Shown here piece after piece: positions 11,673-24,182 of a stretch of DNA of 64,000 nucleotides. A program made the position numbers and the translations under genes. Source of the DNA: Mucidula mucida (lineage: Eukaryota; Basidiomycota; Agaricomycetes; Agaricales; Physalacriaceae); NCBI GenBank assembly GCA_015501055.1, contig JADNYV010000009.1, positions 372,001 through 436,000 of the forward strand, in the 5' to 3' direction. Position 1 is the first letter of the stretch. Each line of letters opens with the position of its first letter. Below the pieces are notes generated by a model that was given only the letters and a program-made list of their open reading frames with translations, did no database searches and was not told where the DNA came from.

Positions 11673-12807
11673 ATGCCTTTTCCGCAATGGCTCCAGTATC
11701 CGAACCGCTATCAACGATATACTACAAAATCCCCTCCACCAGGACCCCCGCCACACCTGGCACATCTCCCAGCTTTCAACGAAGAGTATGACTACGTCGA
11801 AACGCTGGATCCCAGTCAGCCATCGTCCAAGAAGGAGTTGAGGCTCTATCGCTTTCTTCCGGACTGCGACAAGGCCGATAATGACTGCTATCTCGGCTGG
11901 AAGCACACCACATATCCCACTCGCCACATGCGAGAACATTCCTCCCTTCACATCGTCTCCTGGAATCTTGACTTTAAGAACTTCCACACTGTAGAGCGCG
12001 TCACCACTGCGCTTAACCATCTCCAAAAGGTGGGTTTCGGCTGCATGTCGCCAGACGACCCCCCGGTGCCGTGCGTTATCATGCTTCAAGAGGTCCATGG
12101 GAGAGCGCTCCGGCACGCGATCAACAAGCACGAATGGATCCGGCGCCATTTCCTGGTGACGCCCATTGACCAGACCAAATTTCCGCAGGAGTGGATGCAC
12201 GGGAACGTCACGCTCATCGAGCGCACCGTGTTGGTGCGCGATGCGTTCACCATCGCGTACGGCGTTTCCGAGCAGCAGCGCTTCGCCGTCGGAATCAGCG
12301 TCAAAATGAAGAGCATCACGGATGGCAGGACGCGCTACGTTCTTCTCATAAACACGCAGCTCGACGATCAGTCAAAGGACGTCACGTACAGCCGCAGACA
12401 GCTGCAAGAGTGTCAGCGGGAGCTGCGGGAATCCGACAATTTTAGTGGCGGGATTATCGCGGGGACTATGCCTCTTACCTTTGTGTACAACGACCGCCAC
12501 CCATCGTACGACATGCCCGAGATGCATGAGACGGACGAAGATTTCTTGGAGAAGTTGGGATTGGTTGACGCCGCTCAGGGTCTTGTTGGCAAGGAAGGTC
12601 ACACTTGGGGCTATCAAGGACGTCGTGGGGCAAGAAATCGCGTCCCGACAGGATCTTCTCCTTCTCTCCTCCGGAAAAGAGGCGAAAGGTTCTCGTGTCG
12701 GAGCCAGAGATAATCGGCGTGGGGTTGAAACTCCGCCAGAGTTCCACGGTGGGCTCTGGGTCAGTGAGCACTTTGGACTGTCCGCAACACTACAGGTGAA
12801 AGATTGA
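11673..12807 (+). pseudogene. TDP2-like endonuclease/exonuclease/phosphatase, left copy, frameshifted
   Basis: Same protein as the intact right-arm gene at 34249-35385; I count roughly nine replacements over ~340 residues. Start MPFPQWLQYPNRY. EEP landmarks are IVSWNLDFKN, MLQEVHGRAL, NTQLDDQ, GGIIAGTMP, HTWGYQGRRG. After GRRGA the frame shifts because GGGGCAAGAAATC (about 12631) has one A fewer than the right copy, and a second base (a C near 12735) is also missing. The open frame therefore ends at 12713 with an unrelated tail, although DNA for SEHFGLSATLQVKD follows in another frame up to a TGA at 12807. A plausible 5' UTR intron (GTAAGT..CTCAAG, 11622-11672) sits just upstream of the ATG. 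Confidence 0.85.
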
Positions 12808-13739
12808 GGTTGTTTTTGATGTTTTCGTCTCGCTTTGCATTGCTATGTTCATTCTTCATTGTAACTCATCATTTCACTTGTACTGTACCACGAGTCCTTC
12901 ATTCTGAGCAAATGTATCATTGTATATGTACTACTCGCACCGCGTCTCTTAACAAAAGACTCGTCCAACGGCACGTTATGATCTTCTACTTCAAGCATCA
13001 GCAACATGATCAGCGACGCGTCGCGTCGAAGCTTGCTTGACAACGCCGGATCGACATCAAACTCAAAGTCCTTGATGAGTTAAATGTGGTCTGAAACTCC
13101 AGTAGCTGTCGAAATCAAGATGATACATTGATAACACAATAATCTGCAATAATATTGACAACATCTCCTTCCACAGGAAGCTCTCCTTCGGCCAAGCATG
13201 GAGCTTCCTCACCCTTGGCGCAGCCACTCGATACTAATCATCATTAATACTGTATCCTGCTTTCTGCTGATGAGACATATACTCGCGAAGCAGTGTGGCT
13301 AAACATAAGTACAGTGGTGCAGTGTCTCGTTCTCCGTGCCGGGCGATTTATGACCATCGCAAGTTACTTGGTCACGTTAGACGTAGAATCGACTCATCGT
13401 TCAGAGAGGAGCCACAGTCGACCTCACAGTGCGGCTGACATCAAGCTCGGTCACCTACACGTTACATACCTGTGCGTGATATAGTAGTCGACGCTTGCTA
13501 CTGTACCTGGCTAAATCAAGCGTGGAAGCCCAAGCAAAGTCACATGACACACACATATGAAATGACCCTTTGTTCTCTGCATCGCCTTGCCTTCGTACCA
13601 CAACTATCACTGAGCTCGGACGACGCGTCTTCTGATACTCTTTGTACGAGTACGGCGTCAAACCTCTAATTTCATCAAGTGAGTACTACAGTCGCGTGAT
13701 ATGACCTTCGCGCTCATACTAGGAGATTTTATAGAGACG
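12808..13739. other. spacer between EEP and F-box copies in the left arm
   Basis: The part at 12995-13105 matches the complement of 33940-34062, which is the tail of a P450-derived repeat. The segment 13130-13430 has no counterpart in the right arm. From about 13450 the arms align again up to the F-box ATG. No gene is seen. Confidence 0.6.
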
Positions 13740-15460
13740 ATGTCCCATGAATGCCCCCATTGCGGCTTCCTCCGAAGAAGAAACCACGGAGAACTCCCAT
13801 CCAATCCCAATATGAGGCCTACTTGGGGACAAACATTGCTTTCACCGCGCAAGACCATGTTAGAGTCGACATCGTGAATCTGGTTGCCAATGCCAAAGCA
13901 GACATAGCGGACTTGGACCGAAATATAGAATGCTAGAGAGCTCACTAGCTGCAGCCAAGAAGGAGAGGGACGTAACGATTGCCTTCAAAGACGCGCACCT
14001 GGCGCTCTTCCCTCCGGTCCACCAGCTTCCGACCGAAGTGCTCACCGAGATCTTCCACCTCACATTTGAAAAACCATACGACGTCTTTGCCTCGTCGCGC
14101 AGCGGTCCGTGGCTCTTGGGAAAGGTCTGCAGCAGGTGGAGACAAGTTGCTTGGTCCTGCACGAGTCTCTGGACCGGCTTTATAATAACGGACACTAGGG
14201 GGGCCGGGCCAACTCGTTTCCACAAAGTCGGCACCAAAGTTCTCTTGGAAGGCGCACTTTCGCGGTCTGCGAAGCGTAACAAGTTTCAAATTTCCATGCG
14301 CAGTCTGAGGAAAACCGAAGTCAGCTTCCTCGTAAAAAGTGCGGAACGTTGGCACGACGCGTCCTTTGAAGGCTCTCTCAAGGATTTCGAACCTTTTCTG
14401 AAGATTGGCAAAATGCCTTCCCTCGTGGCGCTTGAACTCGATGTAGAACTGTCCTTCGGTCCCTTAGTGAAAGAGTATTACCAGATCCTCTCGTCGCTTG
14501 GTAAACACGTACCACAGTTGCGCCGATTGACGCTGGCTGATGTGGATTACTTCTCTGCCACCGGGGAAGGGTGCAAATTTCCCTGGAGGCAGCTTACGGA
14601 GCTCGTCGTTCGTCTCGACCTCGTCGTTCCATGTCAGGAAATTCTCGCTTACTGTTCTAAGCTAAAAACGCTAAGGGACTATCCTATGTCTCATTATAAT
14701 CGGGTGGAAAGTGCAACCTCAAACGTACCTGGGCTTCAAGCGATTGTCTCCCATCCAACGTTGTCCTTCATCGACATGTCTCCCGGTCTCGCTGTAACGC
14801 TGTTGGGTCGCATCGGATGCCCAGGTTTGACGCGTTTATCGCTGCCTTGCCCGCGCGAGGGTCATTCCGACGGGGACATTCTCCAACGGTTCATACAGCG
14901 CTCAGGGTGCATCATCACGAATGCGGAGCTCACGTTCGACCATTACGAAAAGCGACTTGCTTGTCCTGCAGCATTCCTATCCGCATTATCGGGGACTACA
15001 GATCTGAAGCTGACATTTCGTGCAGAGTGTCCTCAAGGCAGACTTATCGAGTGTCTTTCCGATCGGACTGTGGTGCCCAAGCTTCTGACTCTGACAATCA
15101 CCGCAACGGACATATCGCGATCAACATGGGACGGTGGACTCAAGGACACTCTCATTCGTGTCCTGAGTGCTCGAACCAGTCCCCCGTCGCTTCTCTTCAG
15201 GGACGAATCTACAGGAAGTTGTCATTGTACTGGGAAGGGAGACGTATATGACGCCTGGTGGTCGTGACGATGGATCGGTTTATTACCTTGAAGGTTATTC
15301 ATCTTGGCGAGAACAAGGTTCACGACGTCTACAGGATGACTTCGGGGAAGACTGGACAGTTGAAGACCCTGTGGATGCCGACTTTGTCGATTTTCGGAAA
15401 CTCAAGGAGAGAGGCTTGGATATACACCTCTCAATATGGAGTGAGTTGTTTGATTCTCGT
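13740..15460 (+). pseudogene. F-box/LRR-like protein, left copy, several indels
   Basis: Paralogue of the intact gene at 31652-33373. The ATG (MSHECPHCG) is conserved, but one T is missing at about 13767, one G at about 13930 and single bases near 15174 and 15195, and the family stop is lost. The central open frame (13930-15267) still encodes HQLPTEVLTEIFHLTFEKP, the F-box, then VCSRWRQVAWSC and leucine-rich segments such as HVPQLRRLTLADVDYF and CPGLTRLSLPCPREG. Comparison with the right copy shows conserved ends and a more divergent middle. Either it is a decayed duplicate or these are sequencing indels; the lost stop makes decay more likely than for the single-indel genes elsewhere in the window. 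Confidence 0.8.
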
Positions 15461-15600
15461 TGTCGTGCCACTGTACTGACTTGGTCTTCCAGAGGGTCGT
15501 ACGTTAATCAGATATGTGTAGGAGTTTCTTCCGTTGTATTATTCTGCTACGTGTACATAGCGTTATCGTTTGAGTGGCACATTCAAATGACTTTCAAACC

Positions 15601-16053
15601 GTTGAACGATAGGCACCGAGTCCTCAAATAGTCCTTCTTTAGTGCAAAGATTTAAGGCACATGGGCAATAGAACGACTTGGATCTGGCGCGCGACTCTTC
15701 AATTTTGGGCTTTCCTGTTCGGTACACCTAGTCAGAGCCTTAAATGGTGAAATTCACATCGAGTAACCATACATCTGGGTGGTCATACAATCTAGTGAGT
15801 CACTAGCCAAAAGAGCAGCTTGGACAGGAAACGTAAGATGGCTAATGAGACGGAGGATGATAGTCATCCTTCAATCTTCAAGTTCTCGTAGGAAAGCAGT
15901 AATCGTGAAGTATCCGGCTTGAGTGCCCGCGCTCATTCAGATTGGCCTGCTATTCCCGCGTTGGTTCCTCACAAATGACTTGACTCTCTTCAAAGCGTGT
16001 ACCTGCCTGAATGACAACACGATCTTCGTTTTTAATATAGTCTAATCTATAAA
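15601..16053. other. intergenic, no gene recognised
   Basis: Lies between the inner edge of the left repeat arm and the 3' end of the second MFS gene. No open frame of note. Confidence 0.5.
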
Positions 16054-17861
16054 TTAGTTGGTTTCCTCTGTTGGAGTACCTGGGACGTCTTTAGAACCGC
16101 CAAGTGGTTTCTCTTTGATAAACAAGCTAGCAGCTAGGGCGCACAATGCCATCCCCACTGTGAACCAGAAGCAAGCGTGTATTGCTTGCTCGTAGCTGTC
16201 CTGCACCGCAGCACGCATCTCTGCGGGCAAGGTCGAGATGTACGATAACGAAGACCGCACATTGCGAATGATCTAAATGGGACGTTATTCTCTGTGTGAA
16301 ATCTAGACAAGATTGTCTTGTACCTCGTCGATGTCAGCATCGCTGCCAGTGAGTCGTTTCTTAAAGCACTCCGTAAAGTGTCCTGGACCAATGTGCTTCC
16401 AATTGAAAGCCCAACTACCGATCCTAACGAACGGAAAAGGTAAGACACGGCCGTGGCAATAGCCTGATCTGCGTTCCCAGCGTTCGCAATGAGCGATATC
16501 AAGCTCGTCGTTATCCCACACCCATTCCCGATGCTAGCGACGACCAAACCGGTTATGATTAGACCCAAACTCGTACCAACAACGCCAGACCAAAGCGCGA
16601 CGACTAAGGTACCCGCGAATTGCATCACGTATGAGATGACGGTGATCCAGTAGAATTTTCCGGTGGCTTGCATGATGAGACCTCCAGCCAAGCTTCCCAC
16701 CACACCACCGATAACACTGGGGATAAACCATAGACCGGCCTCACTGGGGCTCTTTCCTTGGACGGCTTGGAGGTACAGTGATAGATGGAAGAGCATGGAC
16801 ATTGCCGCTGCGACTCCGAAGAAATTGACGAGGTAACTCGCAATTAAGGCGCGGTTGACTATGATCCTCTTCGGGGCAAATGGCTCGCTGGCCCATTCCA
16901 TCTCGATAGCGCTGAAGATGACAAACGCTACACCGGAGAACACGAGGGCGCCCATAGTGGACCGATCCGACCACGAAACGTTGCCTCCGTGTTCTAAACC
17001 GTAGAGGAGGAAAAATATTGTTGTGACGAGCGAGAACGCGCCCGAAAAGTCGACGCGTTTGATCTTCCGCACAAAGTCGACAGAATTAGAGGTGGGTAGC
17101 TTCAGGGCGATGCTGACAGAAACGATAGCAATAAATGCTATTGGAACCTGAAAGAGAAACGCCCATCGCCAACCGATGGTATCGGCTAGGAGACCACCTA
17201 ATGGCGCGCCGACAGAGGAACCGGTGCAAAAACGATGTTGATTATGCCTAGCTCAACATTAGATGCTGATCTTGGACCAAGAACGAGTTCTACACGTACC
17301 CTGCCACGTCCCTCTATTCCTCAAGGGAACAACGTCGGAAAGAATGATGCTCACTACAGTGGACATCCCGGCTCCGCCCACTCCTGCTATCGCGCGCGCC
17401 AGAATCAATTCGTCCATGGTCCGTGCAAGTCCACAAAGTAAACTGCCGACGAGGAATATGCAGTAAGCGGTTAACAGACACGATTTACGACCAAATATGT
17501 CGCTGAGTTTTCCATACAGTGGCCTATATACTACTGAGCTCCGTAAGCTGGTGTGAGCATGTTAACATACTGAAAGCTTGTCAAGGTGAGCATGTAACCA
17601 GTTGCAATCCAACTGGTTTTCTGAAGTTGTTCCAGTTCACTCCCAATGGCAGCGTACGCTTCCAAGGGTTAGTCAAAGCTTTCAACAAATTTCATAGCAC
17701 TCACAAGAAACGACTATAGTTTGGTCCATAGCTGCCAGGAAAATACCAAAAGTCATTGGAATGACTATCGGCGCCAATGCTTTGGGTTTGCCCTCATCAC
17801 CATCGACTTCACCATTTTCCGCCAAAAGCGGAGACTGCTCGTCGATTTCAGCCGCAGTCAT
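16054..17861 (-). CDS. MFS transporter, DHA2 type (vacuolar amino-acid/multidrug exporter-like)
   Basis: 14-helix proton antiporter. The start is MTAAEIDEQSPLLAENG, whose acidic SPLL tail resembles a vacuolar dileucine sorting signal. Helix 1 ends AAMDQTIV (family LDxTIV), then SWIATGYMLTLTSFQ, PLYGKLSDIFGRK (motif A) and LILARAIAGVGGAGMST (motif C region). The main exon (about 17100-16330) supplies most later helices, including MSMLFHLSLYLQAVQGKSPS, typical of the family. The C-terminal exon is IRNVRSSLSYISTLPAEM to KPLGGSKDVPG. Two one-base shifts are needed to read the whole family sequence: near 17230 (INIVFA then TGSSVGAPLGG) and near 16361 (SALR then KRLTGSDADIDE, where one more A gives the correct frame). 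The gene lies just inside the left repeat arm. Confidence 0.8.
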
Positions 17862-18029
17862 CGTCGCGTAAAGGAGAGGAGAGGGAGAGGAGGGCCTGGG
17901 ATGAGAATCGCGGGCGGCTTCATGCTGAGATAGCATAAAGGGTCGCCGTCGGCAGATCATTTGATTAGCATCTGCTGCCGCTCCTCCACGCTTTCGCCGA
18001 AACGCCGGGGCGTGCACTACCAGAGTACT

Positions 18030-18655
18030 ACCAGTGCACCACTCGCAAGTTGACAGGCTATACTACTTACTCTGGGTATAAGCTCTCATAAAGTGCACCA
18101 AGTTCCAACAACTCCGAATAATCTACAGTCCGTAGTGAAACGTAGCCAATCTTGCGCAACACCTCAGTCCAATGGCGTAATATCCGATGTGATATCGACG
18201 CGTTCGAGGTAGCCATATTTGCGGTAGTCCAAATGCTTCAAGCTCGTTGACAGTTTCCCTTATTTTGCGGAAGAATTCGATAAGCTGGTAGGCAGGCGTC
18301 AAGGACGCGTCCTCTAATATCGACTCCCACACATCGAAGGTACAGATAGGAACGATGAGATAACGGAGGATAGCTAGACCATGTCGTGCGCAATTGAAAG
18401 ACGCGAATTATCCCTTTATCAACAGGTCCACCGAGATCCATATTTGTAGATAAACAAAACGACCTCTCGTCTGAATGTTCTGGAGAGGAGGGAGAACATC
18501 AATGCGCTGAGCCGGGCTATTGACATATTTTCGTACACCGAAGACGGTGGTACATCCCAAGGGAGTGGAGAGGTGCAAAGCCCGTAAGATAGAGTTGTGT
18601 ACTCAAGTCATTTTAAACACATTCCTGGGGGGTTTCACGCAAGTCAATATACTTT
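18030..18655 (-). other. unassigned coding-like stretch downstream of adenylation remnant
   Basis: Minus-strand open frames such as ESILEDASLTPAYQLIEFFR and DVLPPLQNIQTRGRF look protein-like but belong to no family I recognise and do not continue the adenylating enzyme above. No T-domain serine motif or reductase GxxGxxG was found here. Confidence 0.3.
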
Positions 18656-18659
18656 CACG

Positions 18660-20782
18660 GCGAAGCTCGAATAGGTCATCAACGTCCTTGAAGGTCCGTA
18701 AATGCTGAGGCGCGATCTTGTTCAGGGTATGCACCGTTAGTCTAACTTGGAGGTCACTTACCCTCTCCAAACGCGAGAAAGTCTCCCACGTCGGTAGGGT
18801 TGCCGGGGTTCAACGAGAAAGCCTATCCAGACAGTTCAGGCATACTAACTATAGGCTTATACATCCTACCTGCGTGGAATCGTCCAGTTCCGAAGACTAC
18901 AGTGCTCGAAACGTAGTAAAATAGCATTGGTCTAGTAATACACACCACATCAATGGAACTTGGAAGCGGCAGTCATGATGCATTGCCCACCTTCTCCCCG
19001 GTACTAGGCATGATCTGTCCATCCATGCGTCCATGAACCCGCCAAAACCCAGGTCGTTTAGGATGCGGCTCAAGCAAATCAGATGTTGCAAAAGCATCCT
19101 TCCCATCAATCGTCGTATTCGTCACAGCCAGTGTATTCCATCGTGTGCTCTAGTGTACACCGTTAAACACATTCCCAACATGAGCAGAAAAGAACGGCTA
19201 CTCACAATGATAACCAACTCGAACGTGTTATCCCCTTGCGGTCTCATATGCGTCTCGACCAACTTCGGCAACCTGAAATATTCCCAGTCCTCGGGTACGA
19301 CGTCCTTGCCTGAAGTTGCACGTCAGAAAAAAACAAGATCAACAGAGACTCCGATTCGGACCTGGACACATTATGTTTACTGCTCCACTTTCCGTTCTGC
19401 GGTACATTTCACTTAATTCCGCGGCGTTAGCTTTAGGAAGACAGACTCACGATCCATAGAGTTGAGCAATATGCACGCCGCTGGACGCCAAGTGATCCCC
19501 AGCGGCCTTGTTAAGGATTCCTCCCCCGTAAATCTGACAATGAATTAGTATGCTGATAGCTATCTGCATGTCGAAGGAAATGAGCAACGTACGATTCCGC
19601 TGTGCTGCGACAACCACTGGACGTGATCTGGATTACGAGACCAAGCCTACGCAAACCATCAGAGTGAGGTGATGGAATGGTATGTTAGGCGTACCTCAGC
19701 AAATGAAGGAACACAGTAGATGTAGTCACTAAACGTGGCACGGGCACACTGTATTAGAGAATCAGGTGTCGGTACCAGTGTGAGGTAGTGGGGGTTCGAA
19801 GCATGCCATGACATTGCCGCAGGACGCCTGTCGCAGCATGCCATTGAGTTTGTAGATAGCGAGATGACAGCCTCACGTACATTGAAGGAGATTTGAATGG
19901 CGCCCATTACATGGAACATTGGGATGGCGTTGATAGCAAAGACTTTGTCTGTAAAATCCTGATTGTTATACCATGGTATCATAGCATATTGCAAGAACCG
20001 CCGGTTCGTCCAGGGAATTGGCTTTGGAGGCGACGTTAAGCCTATTGGGGTGCAAGTGAAATTAGATGGGAAATGGGCAGTCAAAGAACGAAGTTTACCT
20101 GAGGAGTGAGTATACATCATAAGTCTGTCTAATTTTCCCTTCTGCTTGGCAACAATAGGCGGGAGGTGGTCCATCTCTGAATGTGGCGTGTAAAGCCCAT
20201 CAAATTGGGGAATCGGGAGTAGCTCCGGTAGAGTGCTGGTCGACGCGACGCTCTCTATGATGTTCAGAGCATCCTTGCGAGACTCTGCGTTGCCGGTTCT
20301 GGACCGACCAATACGCACGGTACGCCGACGCTCGTCAAAAGGTTGGCAATCGTCGTAGGAGAATTTCGGGTTGAGAGAGGAAAGACAGTACAGTTCGCCT
20401 TCATGACGCTCATAAGCATTGTCCAATAGGTCACCGTATCTAGAAAGAGAATCAGACGCGTCTCTTCCACGCAAGGGGATGACTATACCTGACACAGCAA
20501 GAATCGCAACAACAGGCTGCTTCACCGCGTCCAAACGCGAGCCAACCATCTTACTGACCATTTGTGCACCCCTCCTCACCGCCATTCCTGTCTCCCCCCA
20601 ATGAATGACCCTCGACAACGCGCCTTCCCTTGCACATACAAACAGCCTATGCTCCGGGTTGTTTTCCAGATGCCAATCATATATCTCACCAGCGTCAACG
20701 ACCCATCCAAGGGAGGTGGAAGGAACGTCGAGCTGAACAGTGCCTGCGTTTGGGGGAGCTCTGGAAAGTCACAGTTGTACAT
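18660..20782 (-). pseudogene. adenylate-forming reductase (NRPS-like) remnant, A domain only
   Basis: Fragments of a fungal adenylating reductase occur in order: LPQTQALFSSTFLPPPLDGS at the N-terminus, EIYDWHLENNPEHRLFVCAR, RVIHWGETGMAVRRGAQ, KQPVVAILAVS, TYWTMLMSVMKANCTVFPLS, LMMYTHSSG followed after an intron by PPKPIPWTNRRFLQYAMIPW (AMP-binding P-loop region), INAIPMFHVMG, then NTLAVTNTTIDGKDAFATSD and LEPHPKRPGFWRVHGRMDGQ, TGEK, and VFGTGRFHAG. The order and wording match the A domain of A-T-R reductases. The thiolation and terminal reductase domains expected after ~530 residues are absent, and at least one base is missing at about 20685. It looks like a truncated, decaying gene. A start at 20782 (MYNCDFPELPQTQ) is my choice. 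Confidence 0.7.
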
Positions 20783-20836
20783 CGCGCAAGTAGGGGTTAA
20801 CCGAAGCACGTCGTCAAGTCCTATGTAGTATCCCAT

Positions 20837-21800
20837 CCAGAGCTTCTAGAGTGGTACCGAAGCGAAGGGCCCAGGTGAAGTGAACCCATTGGTCCTTTGC
20901 TCGCGAGCGGAGAATGCAGTGGGACCCAGGTTTCCGAGTCGGGTGTCCGAGTCGGGATCTGCATGGATTCGTAATTAGATCTTTTGCCACAGCTCGTTGT
21001 TGGAGACAAGTCGCGTCCATGGACGTGTGAAATACAGAGTAAAGGTATCACGATTGAAAGATGCCTGGTTTAAGTGGAGTACTGCAAGGAAGGTAGAAAG
21101 GCATCGACATGATGGACGAGAGAGGCAAGCGCAGCGGGCGGTTTATGTGTCGATAATGCAGTGCATAATTAAATAAAATATAAAAGTAAGAAGAAGCTTA
21201 TGGTCTTAGTGTCACTTGGCCGAGGACACCGAGGGAATTGGGTTTCCTCCCTTTCTCACCCGTGCGTATGTAGCATTTCGCAAACGATTTCCCCAGAAAT
21301 GTTCATAGGTGAGTGTTTCTGCTTCGTCACTTGTGGGATTAAAACGGGGCTACGAGTTTCAAAACCGCTGAGTGTGCGTACGCATCGCGAGATCGAGAAT
21401 AGATGGAAGTACGCGGTCAACTGGCGTCTATAGCTTGACTGCCTGCTCACACAACCAGAGAGAGATCTGGCAGAAAGTCAAAGTCCTTGGTACTGGATAC
21501 TTGTCAATGTGGTCCCGAATGTAAGAGCAGATAAGAGCTCTAAGCCTGATCCGGAGGTTGAGAGATCGCAGTGGCGGAAACAGAAAACAGATTTTAGTGC
21601 GGGCTCAATCGAAGTCTGATGTAGCCATGAGAACGAGTGTATAACGGAGAAAGCGATACAATGAATGATTAACAATACAGTAGGTAGTCAAGACCTGATT
21701 ATGACTCTCTTCCCAACACCCTATAGTATCCGAATGGTAAAAATGAAGTGAAAGAATAAAGACCTCAAAGACCCAGAGAAAGAAGCGTGTAAAACTTAGA
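20837..21800. other. intergenic, no gene recognised
   Basis: Upstream region of the adenylation remnant and 3' flank of the receptor-like gene. Short frames only. An A/T-rich tract lies at 21165-21200. Confidence 0.45.
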
Positions 21801-24182
21801 TCAAGCCAGCGACGATGTGGAAGACACCCCAGATGATTCGACCAACTTCTCTTCTGGAGATGTGAGCGTCGTTGTCGAAAGTGCGGATTTTTCGAAATCA
21901 CTTGATGTCCTCCGCAGTCGATCCATACTCGTCGCCACACGCCAAACGGCCCAAGACCCATAACTATAGAAAAATATCAGCGACTGAAGAAGATCGAGCA
22001 TGAGAAGGACATACACTTGAGTTGCCATGAGCAGAGAACAGATGGTCATCAACACCACACTGAGAGCAATATCGGCGGGGGATGTGAATTTTGCAAGCTT
22101 CGTTGCCCACCACACCATGAGGTAAACAGCAAATCCGAACTTGCAAAGACTATAGACTATCAGTCACTGTAACCCGGAAGTGGATGACGAGTACTTACAA
22201 CGACTGTACGGCAGCAAATTTTAAAAGACCTTGAACCATGCGCTTGGGGTAGCGAAGTCGATACATGAACAGGCCAACAAAGACGGTCTGTTCCGTCGTG
22301 GCTTGGAACACCAAATAACGCCGACGACTGCAAGAGCAGGATGCATCGTAATCTGAAGAATGATTTGGACGAAGATAATAGCGAACAAAGTCTGAAAAGG
22401 TACATATCAGTCACCAATCTCGAACTTTGAAGAAAAAACTCACGCAGAAGTGATGTATGAGCAGGGGCCAGCGCATGTTCGGGCGGTAGATAAGTTCGAA
22501 AATATCTGCGAAATGGTTAGTCAATGTAACCGCCAGTGTAGAGAACGAAGCGCACAGAGAACAGAAACGATGACAGCTGCGATACGAAGTTGCGATAGAT
22601 TCGCCAGAGAATATTCCTGGCGAAGCATCGGAGAGGATAGACACTGGAACACCAACGCGACAGTGGTCCATATCGTGTTGAGAACGTCTAAGAATACAGT
22701 CAATATTGTCGTCACGTACATGACAACAGAAGCAGCTTACAAGTGACAGTGTTCCTCTGATTCTCAAAGGAGAGCTCGAAAGTTCGACGACCAGCGATGA
22801 AGCCCAAGTGAACGACCTTGCCATGATGTACAAAATGACAGCGTAGATCAAAGCAGGTATCGGATACTAGACCGGGCATCAGTACATCCGGCGTCAAAGA
22901 TCAAATTCAGGCGCGACTTACGAAGGCTACAGTGGTAGGTATACCTGCTGCATAGTGATCTTGACGAGTTCCTTCAGCGTCTGGTTTGAAAATCCTTCAA
23001 CGTCTTGTGACGAGAACGTCCCGCTCGGAGCAACAAGCGTGTGGGAGAAGGGAAATGCGGTTGCAACTTGCTCGTAATCTCTTGGGACTAGAATGCGAAT
23101 CAAAATGATACTCCGGTCTGTGCCACTTACCGCACATATCACCACCTGATGGACCGATGTGGGCGCAATGAACTTCGGGGCGAAATTTCACCATATTCTT
23201 GTGAATGTACCTGACAGTGAGAGAATGTTAAAATGGTGTGAGACGAGTGACTGTGTGCAACGAACCTGCACACAGAGGTGTTTTGACCGGCTTCCCAAAT
23301 CTCCCCGAAAGGAACATCCTCCAGCATGAACTGCATGCACGCGTCATGCCTAGGAGGCAGAAAAGAAATCAGCGACGGAATCATCAAGGACAAGATTAGA
23401 CTTACGATGAATATTGTTGGTTGTCACCAGTGCAGTACTCTGCAGAGACGTTGCAGATGTCGATCGCTGCTCTCTGAGCGACCAAGGTCGAAAGATTTGC
23501 AGCGCTGTACTCCATCTCCAGCTCAGTAGCAATCTGAGGACCCAGCTTCGGAAGAAGATGTGCGAAAGCCTCAGGGAATCTACGGAAGGAGACATCGTAT
23601 GATCGTATCTTCAAGCGTCGTTGAAGTCGAGCCACATGTCAGCCTGGACGGGAAGAGTGTACGATATCGTCTTGTAAAGCATGCTGAGTATGACGCTAGC
23701 CGAAACAATTGAACCTTCAATAGCAAGCGATTGAACAGAGGCGTCGGTAGGAACGCCAAGAAGCTGCGTGGTGTTGAGGGAGGCCACGTTGCTGAATAAA
23801 CCGTATAAATATTCTGAAGTCAAATCAGAACTCAATATGCTGTAGTGTCGAGAGGTCCACGAACCAGTGTTCAGTTGCGAGCCCACGAATGCTAAAGAGA
23901 GATCATTAGAGAGTATCGCCGTTGGAGCAAGTATCCTCACTAGTTGTCAGGTCGACCCTTCCGACGCAGTCGCTGGCCAACGATGGACTCTCGCCTGCGG
24001 CAACGATGTCAGCGAAATCAATGAATCTGAGGGATGTCCTCAGTATAGCGACTCTCTAATCAAATGAGATATAATTCACCCATGGAGGAACTCTTCAAAC
24101 GCGTCCAAGTACGCCGAAGGCTGGTGCGCTTGGACTGCGAGAAGGGAAGCACAACCGACGAGCAGGAGGCGAAGGGCCATCG
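21801..24182 (-). CDS. secreted-ectodomain, multi-helix receptor-like membrane protein
   Basis: Large intron-rich gene. It starts with a signal peptide (MALRLLLVGCASLLAVQAHQ). The ectodomain contains SLASDCVGRVDLTT, SLAIEGSIVSASVILSMLYK, a Cys-rich block with HDACMQFMLEDVPFGEIW, GQNTSVCRYIHKNM and PEVHCAHIGPSGGDMC, and DVEGFSNQTLKELVKI. Several hydrophobic helices follow: ALIYAVILYIMARSFTW, LNTIWTTVALVFQCL, LFAIIFVQIILQI, a TVFVGLFMYRLRYPKRM region, ALSVVLMTICSLLMATQVY and YSYGSWAVWRVATS. A Ser/Thr-rich tail ends it. This suggests a surface receptor or channel with about six to eight helices. I cannot name the family. A one-base shift is needed near 22310 (VVGVIW to FQATTEQTVF). Introns are short and mostly canonical. 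Confidence 0.6.

Larger units (their letters stand above)
9505..15600 (+). repeat. left arm of ~6 kb imperfect inverted repeat
   Basis: This segment reappears in reverse orientation at 31505-37558 with gene order kept. Anchors: 9572-9606 (GGCGCGCCATCAACAGTGAA) matches the complement near 37480; 9710-9795 matches near 37240-37330; 10900-11240 matches 35800-36140; the EEP gene at 11673-12807 matches 34249-35385; the F-box gene at 13740-15460 matches 31652-33373. The inner edge is close to 15600, after which the sequences part. Identity is uneven: very high across the EEP gene and the F-box 5' third, lower elsewhere, and replaced by unrelated sequence at about 13130-13430. Confidence 0.9.

Noticed and set aside
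9505..15600. Repeat arm as a classical transposon.
   Set aside because: No transposase, reverse transcriptase, terminal repeats or target duplication was recognised.
19785..19800. GGGGGTTCGAAGC as a tRNA T-loop.
   Set aside because: No matching acceptor, D-arm or anticodon arm around it, and it lies in the adenylating gene.
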